Source: Oceanobacillus polygoni (lineage in GTDB: Bacteria > Bacillota > Bacilli > Bacillales > Amphibacillaceae). Taken from it: a stretch of DNA of 64,000 nt. The position numbers were made by a program, and so were the translations under genes. Of this stretch, positions 1 through 7,540 are shown piece by piece (position 1 is the stretch's first letter; every line of letters begins with the position of its first letter). Under the pieces are notes generated by a model, which ran no database searches, was not told where the DNA came from, and saw only the letters and a list, made by a program, of their open reading frames with translations. The stretch lies in the NCBI RefSeq assembly GCF_008304605.1, contig NZ_PIJY01000024.1, positions 62,857 to 126,856 on the forward strand, given 5' to 3'.

Positions 1-26
1 GACGACTATTACAAAAAGGTGATTAA

Positions 27-932
27 ATGAATCGCAAGAAGAAGCAAATTATAGATGCAGCACATCGGTTGTTTATTGAAAAGGGGTTTGTAACCACATC
101 GATCCAAGATATTTTAGATGAAGCGGAAATTGCAAAGGGAACATTTTACAATTACTTTACTTCTAAAAATGAATGTCTGATGGCGATATTGGAATTCGTA
201 TATGAAGAAACGAATCAAAAAAGAAACGAGATTGCCCACGGGAGAGAAAAGAATGATGAGGAAGTTCTTGCTGCGCAAATAGCAATTCGAATGGACACGA
301 ATCGCAAACATAGCATTATGGCATTATTCTCTTCTATATCACTTTCAGATGACGATGACTTACAAGCATTCATCGGAAAGCAACATAGTAGGGAGTTACA
401 ATGGGTTGCGAAAAGGCTAACGGAAGTTAATGGACCGGAAACAGAACGCTATGCTCTTGATCATGCAGTAATCCTTTTAGGAACCATTCACCATTCCTTA
501 CATATTTTAAAAATTATCGGGAATAAAGACATAGCTCCAAAAAGGGTCATTCAATTCGCTCTGGACTCTATAAAACCAATGATTAAAGCGCAACCGCAGG
601 AAGTACTTTTTCAAACGGATATGATTTTAAATAATCCAGAATATGCGGAGGAAAATATCACGGATTTAAAAGTACAAGCTATATCTCAATTGCAGACACT
701 GCTTAGTAAAGTAAATAAAGTAGAAAAAGAAAAAACTGACAAACTTGATTATCTACAATTTTTGATCGATGAACTAGAAGCGGATGAACCACGCCTGTTT
801 TTGTTGGAGAGTGTTCTGATGTCTATATCCAAAGCATTTCATGAACCAGAAGTAGGAAATGAAAGACAGGTTTTTCATTTAGTGTGGAGTATAATGGAAC
901 GATTAAAAGAAGTGGAGAAGGAGAGTAAATAA
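27..932 (+). CDS. TetR/AcrR family transcriptional regulator with long C-terminal extension
   Basis: Probable DNA-binding repressor. Residues about 5-55 form a classic TetR helix-turn-helix, including the motif KGTFYNYFTSKNECL at the recognition helix. The remaining roughly 245 residues are helical and acidic; most TetR proteins are about 190-210 residues, so this one carries an extra C-terminal segment of about 100. Its effector is unknown. The ATG follows AAAAAGGTG with normal spacing. The gene stands alone: the next plus-strand genes are a tiny ORF and an acetyltransferase, and no target operon is adjacent. The class is certain from the helix-turn-helix, but the regulated gene cannot be inferred. 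Confidence 0.9.
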   Translation: MNRKKKQIIDAAHRLFIEKGFVTTSIQDILDEAEIAKGTFYNYFTSKNECLMAILEFVYEETNQKRNEIAHGREKNDEEVLAAQIAIRMDTNRKHSIMALFSSISLSDDDDLQAFIGKQHSRELQWVAKRLTEVNGPETERYALDHAVILLGTIHHSLHILKIIGNKDIAPKRVIQFALDSIKPMIKAQPQEVLFQTDMILNNPEYAEENITDLKVQAISQLQTLLSKVNKVEKEKTDKLDYLQFLIDELEADEPRLFLLESVLMSISKAFHEPEVGNERQVFHLVWSIMERLKEVEKESK

Positions 933-1066
933 GACTCCATTGCTTTTTTAGTGGTGTTTTTTGGACACCAAAGGCTCAGCATTTAGCTTCACTTGTTTAT
1001 AATAAAAGGATTTAAGGAATGATATTAGTATAACGTTAGAAATCCATTATCGAAAGGGGCTGCAAA

Positions 1067-1168
1067 ATGGGTAGATTACTACGAAGACTTATTCGATATG
1101 GTCCAATTATTTATCCGATTGTCAGAAGACTGTGGAAAAATCGGAAAGCAAAAAGAAATTATAACTAA
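1067..1168 (+). CDS. 33-residue very basic small protein
   Basis: Short open frame with a good ribosome site (GAAAGGGGC, 7 bases before the ATG). The product begins MGRLLRRLIRYGPIIYP and ends in a lysine/arginine-rich tail. It has about 13 Lys/Arg and no acidic residue, with a short hydrophobic centre (GPIIYPIV). That pattern suggests a membrane-surface or nucleic-acid-binding peptide. I do not recognise a named family. It sits alone between the TetR gene and an acetyltransferase and is followed by an inverted repeat. The start signal and the lack of any other gene in this gap support it as real; function is unknown. Confidence 0.5.
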   Translation: MGRLLRRLIRYGPIIYPIVRRLWKNRKAKRNYN

Positions 1169-1175
1169 ATCGTTG

Positions 1176-1209
1176 TAGAGGTGGTCCGTACAGTAACTGG
1201 CCACCTCTA
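1176..1209 (+). terminator. Possible hairpin terminator after the small basic ORF
   Basis: TAGAGGTGGTC and GGCCACCTCTA form an 11-bp stem (one G-T pair) with a 12-base loop, directly downstream of the small ORF. The following sequence is only weakly T-rich, so intrinsic termination is uncertain. Confidence 0.4.
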
Positions 1210-1311
1210 TCAACTTTGTACATACATTATTTTTTAAAAATTCCCTTTCTATTGTTATAATTATGTTCGTAATGTAATCACTATGTAGTGCAGAAAAAGC
1301 GAGGAAATGAC

Positions 1312-1791
1312 ATGCAATTTACGATAAGGAAGATGACCGAAAAGTATGCGATTGAGGTTCTTTGCTGGAAATATGAACGTCCCTATGATTTCTATAATCA
1401 AGTACTAACAAGTCATGCAATTATGGAATTGACAGGAAAGAAATACTATGTAGTCTTAGATCGATTCGATGTGTTGGTAGGCTTTTTCTGTGTTGGTGCT
1501 CCTGCTCAAGTGCCTGCTGGCTATCCGTTTGGTGCATATAAAGAAACGTGTGTTGATATTGGGTTGGGTATGAAGCCTGCTTTCACTGGAAGAGGACTTG
1601 GCTTATCATTTTTTTCAGCTATTCTTGATTTTGTAGGAGAGTGCTATGAAAAAATGGATATCCGTCTAACCGTTGCTACCTTTAATAAACGAGCCATTCG
1701 TCTCTATGAAAAAGCAGGCTTTGTTGAACAAACTAAATTTCAAAGTAAGCGAGCCGAGTTTATTACGATGATTAAGCCTTGGGTTAAGTGA
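1312..1791 (+). CDS. GNAT family N-acetyltransferase
   Basis: Predicted acetyl-CoA dependent N-acetyltransferase of 159 residues. The acetyl-CoA pyrophosphate loop is visible as GLGMKPAFTGRGLGLSF, followed by the LYEKAGF motif near residues 125-140 that closes the GNAT fold. This resembles RimI-like small-molecule or protein acetyltransferases; the acceptor is not predictable. I chose the ATG at 1312 because GCGAGGAAA lies about 7 bases upstream; an in-frame GTG at 1288 has no comparable ribosome site. It is monocistronic. Confidence 0.85.
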   Translation: MQFTIRKMTEKYAIEVLCWKYERPYDFYNQVLTSHAIMELTGKKYYVVLDRFDVLVGFFCVGAPAQVPAGYPFGAYKETCVDIGLGMKPAFTGRGLGLSFFSAILDFVGECYEKMDIRLTVATFNKRAIRLYEKAGFVEQTKFQSKRAEFITMIKPWVK

Positions 1792-1989
1792 GACTATCAT
1801 TATTAGTATTATAAAGGCTTTATATAGAGGATACATTATAGAATGTTGCATGATGATTGCTTTTGATGACTAAAACAAAACGGTCATTTATTTCGCTTAA
1901 GCATATATCTTGAATATCCATTTCTACTTTGCTAATAATATTATATTGCATCAAGAGAGTTTAAAAATTATAGATGGAGGAATTACCGA

Positions 1990-2550
1990 ATGAAAATTGT
2001 AGCAATGGTAGGGAGTAATCGTAAAGAATCTTATAACATGAAGCTTGTTCAATTCATGCAGAATAGATATGCTGGAAAAGTTGACATTGAAATTTTACCA
2101 ATTGATCAGCTACCAATGTATAACGAAGATGACGAACTAAATCCACCAGAAATTGTAAAGGAAATCCGTGCGAAAATAAGTGCAAGTGATGGCATTTTAT
2201 TTGCAACCCCAGAATACAATGGTTCTATTTCTGGAATATTAAAAAATGCAATTGATTGGTTTTCACGTGTAGAGAAAGTAATGGTGAAGAAGCCGGCGAT
2301 GATCGTTGGAGCTTCGATGGGAGCGCTAGGCACAGTGAAAGCACAGCTGCACTTACGCCAGATTTTAAATTCTCCAGGAGTAGCAACATTGACTTTACCT
2401 GGAAATGAAGTTTTTGTAGGTGCTGTTCATGAGAAAATTGATGTACAAGGAAATTTAACAGATGAGGCTACGGTTCAATTTATTGATTCCGTTGTAACAA
2501 ATTTTGTTAACTGGACTGAAAATTTCAAGGTCACTGCTGCTGTAAAGTAA
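1990..2550 (+). CDS. NADPH-dependent FMN reductase (flavodoxin fold)
   Basis: Cytoplasmic flavin reductase/quinone-azo-chromate reductase family protein, 186 residues. The N-terminal phosphate-binding loop GSNRKESYNMK and the central PEYNGSISGILKNAIDW motif, which contacts the flavin ring, are diagnostic of the FMN_red family. The likely role is two-electron reduction of quinones or xenobiotics using NAD(P)H. The ATG follows GATGGAGGAATTACCGA. The gene is monocistronic and closed by a strong terminator. It is related in family to B. subtilis YhdA (Azr), but I would not claim orthology. Confidence 0.9.
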   Translation: MKIVAMVGSNRKESYNMKLVQFMQNRYAGKVDIEILPIDQLPMYNEDDELNPPEIVKEIRAKISASDGILFATPEYNGSISGILKNAIDWFSRVEKVMVKKPAMIVGASMGALGTVKAQLHLRQILNSPGVATLTLPGNEVFVGAVHEKIDVQGNLTDEATVQFIDSVVTNFVNWTENFKVTAAVK

Positions 2551-2565
2551 TGACTACATAGTAAA

Positions 2566-2607
2566 CTCCGCTGCTAGTAATGTATAATAAGCAGCGGGGT
2601 TTTTTTA
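2566..2607 (+). terminator. Rho-independent terminator of the flavin reductase gene
   Basis: Stem CCGCTGCT / AGCAGCGG followed by a run of seven T residues. Confidence 0.85.
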
Positions 2608-2631
2608 ATAAAGTTAATGCCTACAAAGGGT

Positions 2632-3171
2632 TTATTGTTGATATTCGACTTCCGTACCACCAACAAATTCGATATCCAATTCAACATGTTGCGCATCAGA
2701 TGGGATGTTGAACGCTTCTAGTACGGTACTCAAAACCTCTTCCTTTGGTGTGTTTTCATCAAAGTCAAAGGTTGAAAAGATGCTATCGAGCTCTTGCATC
2801 GCTTCATCGCCCCGTAATTGAATTCCTTGTGTTTCATTTCGATAGGATGCTTCTGTTTCATTAGTATCTTGTTCATACTCTACTTCAACAATATCTTCTG
2901 TGCCTTCAAAATCAGCTTCTAAATCAAAGCTAGTAAACGGGTAATCAGATTCCATATCTGTTGTTACATTATCACGGTCGTTGTCCGTTTCAGAAGTATC
3001 TGTGTTTGTATCCGTGTTCGTATCATCTTGATTTTGATCGTCTGTAGCGTTGTTTTCTGTCTCTCCTGCATTATTATCCGCCGGAGGATTCGTACCTTCA
3101 TCACTCGTACCACACGCTGCAATAAGTAAACCGAATGTCATTATTGTTACAAGTACCATCATTTTTTTCAT
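2632..3171 (-). CDS. YusW-like lipoprotein
   Basis: Secreted membrane-anchored lipoprotein of about 179 residues. The N-terminus has a lysine-rich start, a hydrophobic stretch and a lipobox (LLIAAC) with the lipidated Cys about residue 20. A long Asn/Asp/Thr/Glu-rich linker follows. The C-terminal ~100 residues (from YPFTSFDLEADF to the end) match the YusW-like domain, a small domain of unknown function found in Bacillus lipoproteins. The ATG at 3171 is preferred over the GTG at 3180 because AAAGGAG is then about 8 bases away. It converges with the flavin reductase. Function unknown. Confidence 0.8.
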   Translation of the reverse strand: MKKMMVLVTIMTFGLLIAACGTSDEGTNPPADNNAGETENNATDDQNQDDTNTDTNTDTSETDNDRDNVTTDMESDYPFTSFDLEADFEGTEDIVEVEYEQDTNETEASYRNETQGIQLRGDEAMQELDSIFSTFDFDENTPKEEVLSTVLEAFNIPSDAQHVELDIEFVGGTEVEYQQ

Positions 3172-3342
3172 GATGCTCACTCCTTTTGTTCAATAGTGTA
3201 TACCATCATATTGCCCAAACGAGAAGAAACTAAACTTTATTAAAAGATTTTATAACCATTTACCTATGTGCTAAGGCATCTTGGAATTTGTGCCATGGTA
3301 ATGAGAAAACGCAGATCTTCAGGTGTAATGTAGCTAGTAATC

Positions 3343-3382
3343 AGGAAAAGCCTTGAAATCCAATTTAATCTATTCCAAGGCT
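3343..3382 (-). terminator. Terminator downstream of pdxK
   Basis: Read on the minus strand, AGCCTTGGAAT pairs with ATTTCAAGGCT around an A/T loop and is followed by TTTTCC. Confidence 0.6.
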
Positions 3383-3392
3383 CGTTTATCTT

Positions 3393-4202
3393 TTATTCGT
3401 TTGTCACTTTATTGTATGCACCGTGCATGACTGGACCAACATAATCGTTTAGCTTCCAACCATTAGCGATAGCTGCAGTAACAAAATCCTTAGCAGCAAA
3501 TACAGCTTCCTTCACACTTTTGCCATTTGCTAGATTTGCTGTGATTGCTGCAGCAAATGTACATCCAGCTCCATGGTTATAGGTGGTATCGATTTTTTGT
3601 TTTTCAAGAATTTCAAAGTCTGTACCATCATAAAATAAATCAATTGCTTTTTCATGATCAAGTGCCTTGCCACCTTTAATGATAATGTTTTTTGCACCAA
3701 GCTGGTGGATTTTTATAGCTGCTTGTTTCATATCTTCAATTGATTTTAATGGGCCAGTCTGTGCTAATTGACTAGCTTCAAATAAATTAGGTGTTGTAAC
3801 GAGTGCACGTGGAAGAAGGTATTCGCGCATTGCGTCTGTATTTTCAGGCTGCAATACTTCGTCTTCTCCTTTACAAACCATAACTGGGTCTAGTACGAAA
3901 TTATTAATTTTATAGGCATCTATTTTTTCTGCACCAAGCTTAATGATATCCACGGAACCTAACATGCCAGACTTCATTGCATCGACACCGACGGATAGAA
4001 TAGTGTCTAACTGTCTGTTTACAAGATCCAAATCAATTGGTGTTACGTGATGATTCCAGCCCTCTGGATTCATAGTAACGATACAGGTTAATGCAGTCAT
4101 GCCGTATACATCATGCTCCTGAAACGTTTTTAAATCAGCAGCGATACCTGCACCTCCACTTGTGTCGGAGCCTGCAAGTGTTAACGTTTTTTTCATTGTC
4201 AT
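3393..4202 (-). CDS. pdxK: Pyridoxine/pyridoxal/pyridoxamine kinase (PdxK, ThiD-like)
   Basis: Cytoplasmic kinase that phosphorylates B6 vitamers (and possibly HMP) with ATP. The 269 residues carry the ribokinase-superfamily signatures: the substrate loop AGSDTSGGAGIAADLKTFQ near the N-terminus, VLDPVMVCKG in the middle, and the anion hole NHGAGCTFAAA near residue 210, whose Cys marks the CC-type ThiD-like subgroup. Overall it reads very like B. subtilis PdxK. GGAGG lies 8 bases before the chosen ATG. It is monocistronic with its own terminator. A ThiD function (HMP-phosphate kinase) is the alternative, but no thiamine genes are adjacent. Confidence 0.88.
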   Translation of the reverse strand: MTMKKTLTLAGSDTSGGAGIAADLKTFQEHDVYGMTALTCIVTMNPEGWNHHVTPIDLDLVNRQLDTILSVGVDAMKSGMLGSVDIIKLGAEKIDAYKINNFVLDPVMVCKGEDEVLQPENTDAMREYLLPRALVTTPNLFEASQLAQTGPLKSIEDMKQAAIKIHQLGAKNIIIKGGKALDHEKAIDLFYDGTDFEILEKQKIDTTYNHGAGCTFAAAITANLANGKSVKEAVFAAKDFVTAAIANGWKLNDYVGPVMHGAYNKVTNE

Positions 4203-4426
4203 TGAAAGAACCTCCTCTAAAAAGCTAATTTTTATTATAGCACTTTTGAAGTGTCTGTCACTTATTGATTTTATTTTGAGAAAGTTGTCGAAAGAGGAGT
4301 TTTCTATAAATATCCGCTTGTTTGTTGAATAGTAGTATCATAAAATTAGCTGGCATTTGGTGGTCGAAGGCATATTAGTTTGCTATGATTACTATAAAAT
4401 CTAAGAACAAAGGAGAGGACCATACG

Positions 4427-4951
4427 ATGGATGTTTTTCAAGCGATACAAGAAAGACGTGAAATTACAGAGTATGCTAACCGTCCCATCCCAAATGAGGT
4501 TCTAGAGAAAGTCGTGGATGCAGGTTATTATGCGCCATCAGGGAATAATCTTCCTTCCAAATCGTTAATTGTGATAAGGAATCGTTCGCCATTAGATAGT
4601 CTTGCGGCAACTACTCCTTATATGAAATGGTTAAGAGAAGCGCAAGCGGCAATTGTCGTTACGGGTAAGCCGCAAATAAGTAAATACTGGTTACAGGATG
4701 CATCGATTGCATGTGGATTTATCTGGCTTGAAGCTGTTGAAGTTGGGCTCGGCACAGCATTTGGATCGGTTTATCACGCTGAGGATGAAAAGGAATCTTT
4801 CGTTAGGGAAAATCATGTGCGCCAGCTGCTCAATATTCCAGAAAAACACCGCGTTGTCGCTATTTTGGGAATGGGATATCCACTAGAAACATTAAAACCG
4901 AAAAAACACCTAGCAAGAGAAGAAATTGTATATTATGATACATTTAGCTAA
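4427..4951 (+). CDS. Nitroreductase family protein
   Basis: FMN-dependent nitroreductase-family oxidoreductase of 174 residues. Visible family marks are the N-terminal AIQERREITEYANRPIP (FMN phosphate contact), APSGNNLPS about residues 37-45, and the C-terminal ILGMGYPLE. The likely reaction is NAD(P)H-driven reduction of nitro or quinone compounds; the natural substrate is unknown. The ATG at 4427 is preceded by AAAGGAGAGG; an upstream in-frame ATG at 4385 would place that ribosome site inside the gene and is rejected. It converges on the minus-strand gene at 5000, with a shared terminator. Confidence 0.85.
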   Translation: MDVFQAIQERREITEYANRPIPNEVLEKVVDAGYYAPSGNNLPSKSLIVIRNRSPLDSLAATTPYMKWLREAQAAIVVTGKPQISKYWLQDASIACGFIWLEAVEVGLGTAFGSVYHAEDEKESFVRENHVRQLLNIPEKHRVVAILGMGYPLETLKPKKHLAREEIVYYDTFS

Positions 4952-4957
4952 ATGAAT

Positions 4958-5001
4958 GAAACTGTTCCTGAAAGTGAATTTGTAGGAACAGTTTCTTTTT
5001 T
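4958..5001. terminator. Bidirectional terminator
   Basis: Perfect 12-bp stem GAAACTGTTCCT / AGGAACAGTTTC with a T-run on the plus side and an A-rich flank on the other, between two convergent genes. Confidence 0.85.
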
Positions 5002-5269
5002 ACTTATGTCTTAAATCCTTGGTATTTTGATGTTCCAGCATATCTATTTTCTTTTGTAGTTCGATAATTTGCTGCTGCATCAATTCAAACTGCTGATCCA
5101 TCTGTGTTTTTTCTTGATTCACCTGGACTTCTCCATCTTTTTCTTGTTCAAGTGCAATGAAAGCACCTAAAATTGCTATATTACCTCCAATGACACTAAT
5201 TATCTCACCAAGAAAAGTTAGCTTATCACCGAAATTTGCAGGGAGGTCACGATATGAATTTCGCTCCAT
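5000..5269 (-). CDS. Small membrane protein with C-terminal coiled coil
   Basis: Unrecognised 89-residue protein. Residues about 17-42 form one hydrophobic segment (FLGEIISVIGGNIAILGAFIA). They are followed by a Gln/Glu/Lys-rich stretch with heptad-like leucines and isoleucines that should form a coiled coil. A strong ribosome site (AGGAGG, 7 bases before the ATG) supports translation. The design, one membrane helix plus a cytoplasmic coiled coil, is common among small Bacillaceae proteins of unknown role. No operon partner is present. Confidence 0.6.
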   Translation of the reverse strand: MERNSYRDLPANFGDKLTFLGEIISVIGGNIAILGAFIALEQEKDGEVQVNQEKTQMDQQFELMQQQIIELQKKIDMLEHQNTKDLRHK

Positions 5270-5355
5270 CTTAATTACCTCCTGAGAATTAAGTTATGTA
5301 ATAGCATATGTTTCATGTACTCTTGAGTTTCGCACCTTGAAAAAACAATAAATAA

Positions 5356-5544
5356 GCAATAATAGCCCGCATAAACTGGACTTTGGTTATTGTTTATATA
5401 GATGCATTAGGTAGAAATAAGAAAGGAATAGAGATATACATACGACATCAAATTCAAGGTAATGTAGTCGCAGAACAATTAAGTAGGATGGGATATATTG
5501 GTCCATTTACAAGTGAAGAGGTCAAACGAAAACGACATAGGTGA
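5356..5544 (+). pseudogene. Possible start-less ORF remnant
   Basis: A 62-codon open stretch that reads as ordered protein (for example VVAEQLSRMGYIGPFTSEEVK) and ends KRKRHR-stop. It has no ATG/GTG at its beginning and no ribosome site; the only early start-like codon is a TTG at 5383 without a Shine-Dalgarno. It may be the tail of a lost gene. I do not recognise the family. Nothing else gene-like lies between 5285 and 5650. Confidence 0.25.
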
Positions 5545-5649
5545 GCGGGTGGCCTTGGAAGTTGGGCAGTAGAAGTAGTGCATGAGAAGAACCGTAGTAA
5601 CATTTTAGGGGGGAGTGGTTAGAAACAAAGGCTTTCTGCCGCAGAGAAA

Positions 5650-5676
5650 ACCACCCGTTCGCACGGGTGGTTTTTA
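5650..5676. terminator. Terminator of the tapA-sipW-tasA operon
   Basis: ACCACCCGT / ACGGGTGGT hairpin, with T-rich flanks in both orientations, just beyond the tasA-like stop codon. Confidence 0.8.
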
Positions 5677-5680
5677 ATCG

Positions 5681-6268
5681 TTATTTTACCTCGCCCTCTG
5701 TTTGTGTTGCTACAAAGGTCCAAGTGAGATCTAAAGAATCTCCTTGGAATTCGTTCTGATCTTCTCCGTTATCGACGAAGTTGAACTTGACAAAAAGATC
5801 GTGTGTTGTCCCGACCGGTAATCCCTTATCGCCAAGATCTGGATAGAAAATATTTTCATTAATTGCTTCTGGCGTCATGTCTTGTAGTTCAGCCAAGGTT
5901 GTTTTGTAAATTACTTCATCTAAGTTGTTGACGTTATAAAGAAATTCTACTTCGATATGTTCTCCAAAATCGCTTGAATTATTTCCCTCTGCATCAATTA
6001 CGGAATAGTCTGTTTCCAAATACACCGTGTCTATATCTAGGGAACCATTGTTATGCAATTCAAACGTACGAACCATTGAGTCACCAGGCTTCAAATTGTC
6101 AACATCGATCAAAGTTGACGGCTCGGTCGATAAATCTAGTGTTCCTGCGGCGAACGTACTATTTGTCTCTGCACTGCTACTAAAATAAGCGAATGTTCCT
6201 CCCCCGATTAAAGTTAGGCCTAATACTGCAGTTGTGATACCCATGCCAATCTGTTTTTTAAAACTCAT
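5681..6268 (-). CDS. tasA: TasA/CalY-type biofilm matrix fibre protein
   Basis: Secreted matrix protein of 195 residues, TasA/camelysin family. The N-terminal signal (KKQIGMGITTAVLGLTLIGG, then GTFAYFSSSAE) is the SipW-dependent type. The mature part contains FAAGTLDLS, the LKPGDSMVRTFELHNNGSLDID strand region and a C-terminal LDLTWTFVATQ, all typical of the TasA jelly-roll. In B. subtilis, TasA forms the protein fibres of biofilms. It is the last gene of an operon after a signal peptidase and a TapA-like gene, the same order as in B. subtilis. At 195 residues it is shorter than B. subtilis TasA (261) and closer to CalY in size. Confidence 0.88.
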   Translation of the reverse strand: MSFKKQIGMGITTAVLGLTLIGGGTFAYFSSSAETNSTFAAGTLDLSTEPSTLIDVDNLKPGDSMVRTFELHNNGSLDIDTVYLETDYSVIDAEGNNSSDFGEHIEVEFLYNVNNLDEVIYKTTLAELQDMTPEAINENIFYPDLGDKGLPVGTTHDLFVKFNFVDNGEDQNEFQGDSLDLTWTFVATQTEGEVK

Positions 6269-6306
6269 TATAATTCCTCCTCATAATATTGTGTTATGTT
6301 GATGCC

Positions 6307-6909
6307 TCATCCGTTTTCGTTACCCCGATGTGGAAATGGGACCGCTTTATCATTGGCTATCTGTTCTTTATCCTTTGGCGGCTCGATTTGTTTTAGTGCA
6401 TGCCAAAGGATGATAATTGCGTAGGCAAGTAGTAAAAATCCTGGCAAGATTAATAGTAAAACAGCACCTTGTTCCGTATTAGCAAAGTGAGCTACATAAC
6501 CGGCATACGGAACCGTAAATCCTGTATATTTTCCGACGATATTTTCAGCTAGCACGGGCTCTGTATCAGTAGCGTTATTATTATCCCCTTTGGTAATATA
6601 CTGCTGGGCATTATTTTGGACTTCGTGAATTCGATGGGTGATGAGAATCTCATCAGAGCTTTTGTAAGTGATGACATCTCCTGTCTTAAACTGGGTTTCA
6701 CCATTGGTAGGATCGATCAAAATAATGGATCCAGTTTGGATGTCAGGTTCCATGGATCCTGACAAGACCGTTTTTAATTGGTACCCAAAAACATTTGGCT
6801 CCTCATCAGCTACCTGGGTAGAGATGACAGCGAATAAGGTGATAATTAGTAAAATAAACATTAAAGCTGTTGTAAGTCTGCTGATGAGTTTCTTGGTTTT
6901 TCTCCACAT
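6307..6909 (-). CDS. sipW: Signal peptidase I, SipW (ER-type)
   Basis: Membrane-bound signal peptidase that processes TasA- and TapA-type precursors. The 200-residue protein has an N-terminal membrane helix (about 13-32), the catalytic Ser box LSGSMEPDI, the box ILITHRIHEV whose His replaces the usual Lys and marks the ER-type (Ser-His) class, and the GDNN motif. A second membrane helix near residues 150-172 precedes a charged tail. It lies 38 bases upstream of the tasA-like gene in the same operon, so the fibre protein is its likely substrate. Confidence 0.92.
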   Translation of the reverse strand: MWRKTKKLISRLTTALMFILLIITLFAVISTQVADEEPNVFGYQLKTVLSGSMEPDIQTGSIILIDPTNGETQFKTGDVITYKSSDEILITHRIHEVQNNAQQYITKGDNNNATDTEPVLAENIVGKYTGFTVPYAGYVAHFANTEQGAVLLLILPGFLLLAYAIIILWHALKQIEPPKDKEQIANDKAVPFPHRGNENG

Positions 6910-7001
6910 AGTGATTGATCACTCCGGTACTATTTTGTTATCATTATATAGTTTATTTTTGCTTTATTTTGAAAATAGATTGTTTCATTGCATTCTGCTG
7001 T

Positions 7002-7394
7002 TTATTTATCCTCATTCTCGTCCTCATTCATTTTTGACTCAGAATCAACAACTTCCGATTGGTGCTCTTCTTTTGCATCAATATTATCTTGCTCTTGCTC
7101 AATAGTGTCGGCGGTTTCATCTTCTGCTTGATTGGAATCGCTCGTTGCTGATTGTTGTCCCACGTCGTTATCGGAATTTACTACGTCATCTTGTCCTTCC
7201 GATTGTTTAAACATGTTATCAGCGGTTATCCTTCCTTCCATTGTTTGCGTATCGTGGAAAGATGCTGCTGTCGGTGATGAGAATAGGGTGACGAAACAAA
7301 TTAACAGATATGAAATGACGAGTAGGTTGAATGGAATGCCCATTTTCTTTTTTTTAAAGCTTCGTTTCGTTTTTGTTAGACGAAAGCTCCCCAT
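7002..7394 (-). CDS. Minimal TapA-like (YqxM) matrix accessory protein
   Basis: First gene of the matrix operon, about 130 residues. After a Lys/Arg-rich start comes a hydrophobic signal/anchor (LLVISYLLICFVTLF), then the motif SSPTAASFHDTQTMEG. This aligns with the start of mature B. subtilis TapA (SAAFHDIETF). The rest is a highly acidic, low-complexity Asp/Glu/Gln/Ser tail. The cysteine-containing folded domain of B. subtilis TapA (253 residues) is absent. The ATG at 7394 has AGGAG 8 bases upstream; an in-frame GTG at 7403 overlaps that site. Position and signal peptide support a TapA role, but sequence identity outside the signal is weak. Confidence 0.65.
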   Translation of the reverse strand: MGSFRLTKTKRSFKKKKMGIPFNLLVISYLLICFVTLFSSPTAASFHDTQTMEGRITADNMFKQSEGQDDVVNSDNDVGQQSATSDSNQAEDETADTIEQEQDNIDAKEEHQSEVVDSESKMNEDENEDK

Positions 7395-7482
7395 TTTATT
7401 CACTCCTGATTACATATTCCATGTACTAGAACCTGTTAAAAAGAAAGATTGATCGTTCAAGGACTCGTGATTCTAATATTAC

Positions 7483-7514
7483 CCTCTGTGACGGGTCACG
7501 ACCTGTCACAGAGA
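7483..7514 (-). terminator. Hairpin downstream of the glycoside hydrolase gene
   Basis: CTCTGTGACGGGT / ACCTGTCACAGAG forms a 13-bp stem (one G-T pair) with a 4-base loop. There is no strong T-run, so it may be a processing or stability element rather than a terminator. Confidence 0.5.
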
Positions 7515-7540
7515 GTGCCTTGCCTGATAAACTTAAAAAT

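Noticed and set aside
6668-7105. 145-codon plus-strand open frame across sipW and the tapA-like gene
   Set aside because: It lies antisense to two well-supported genes, has no ribosome site and no protein-like character.
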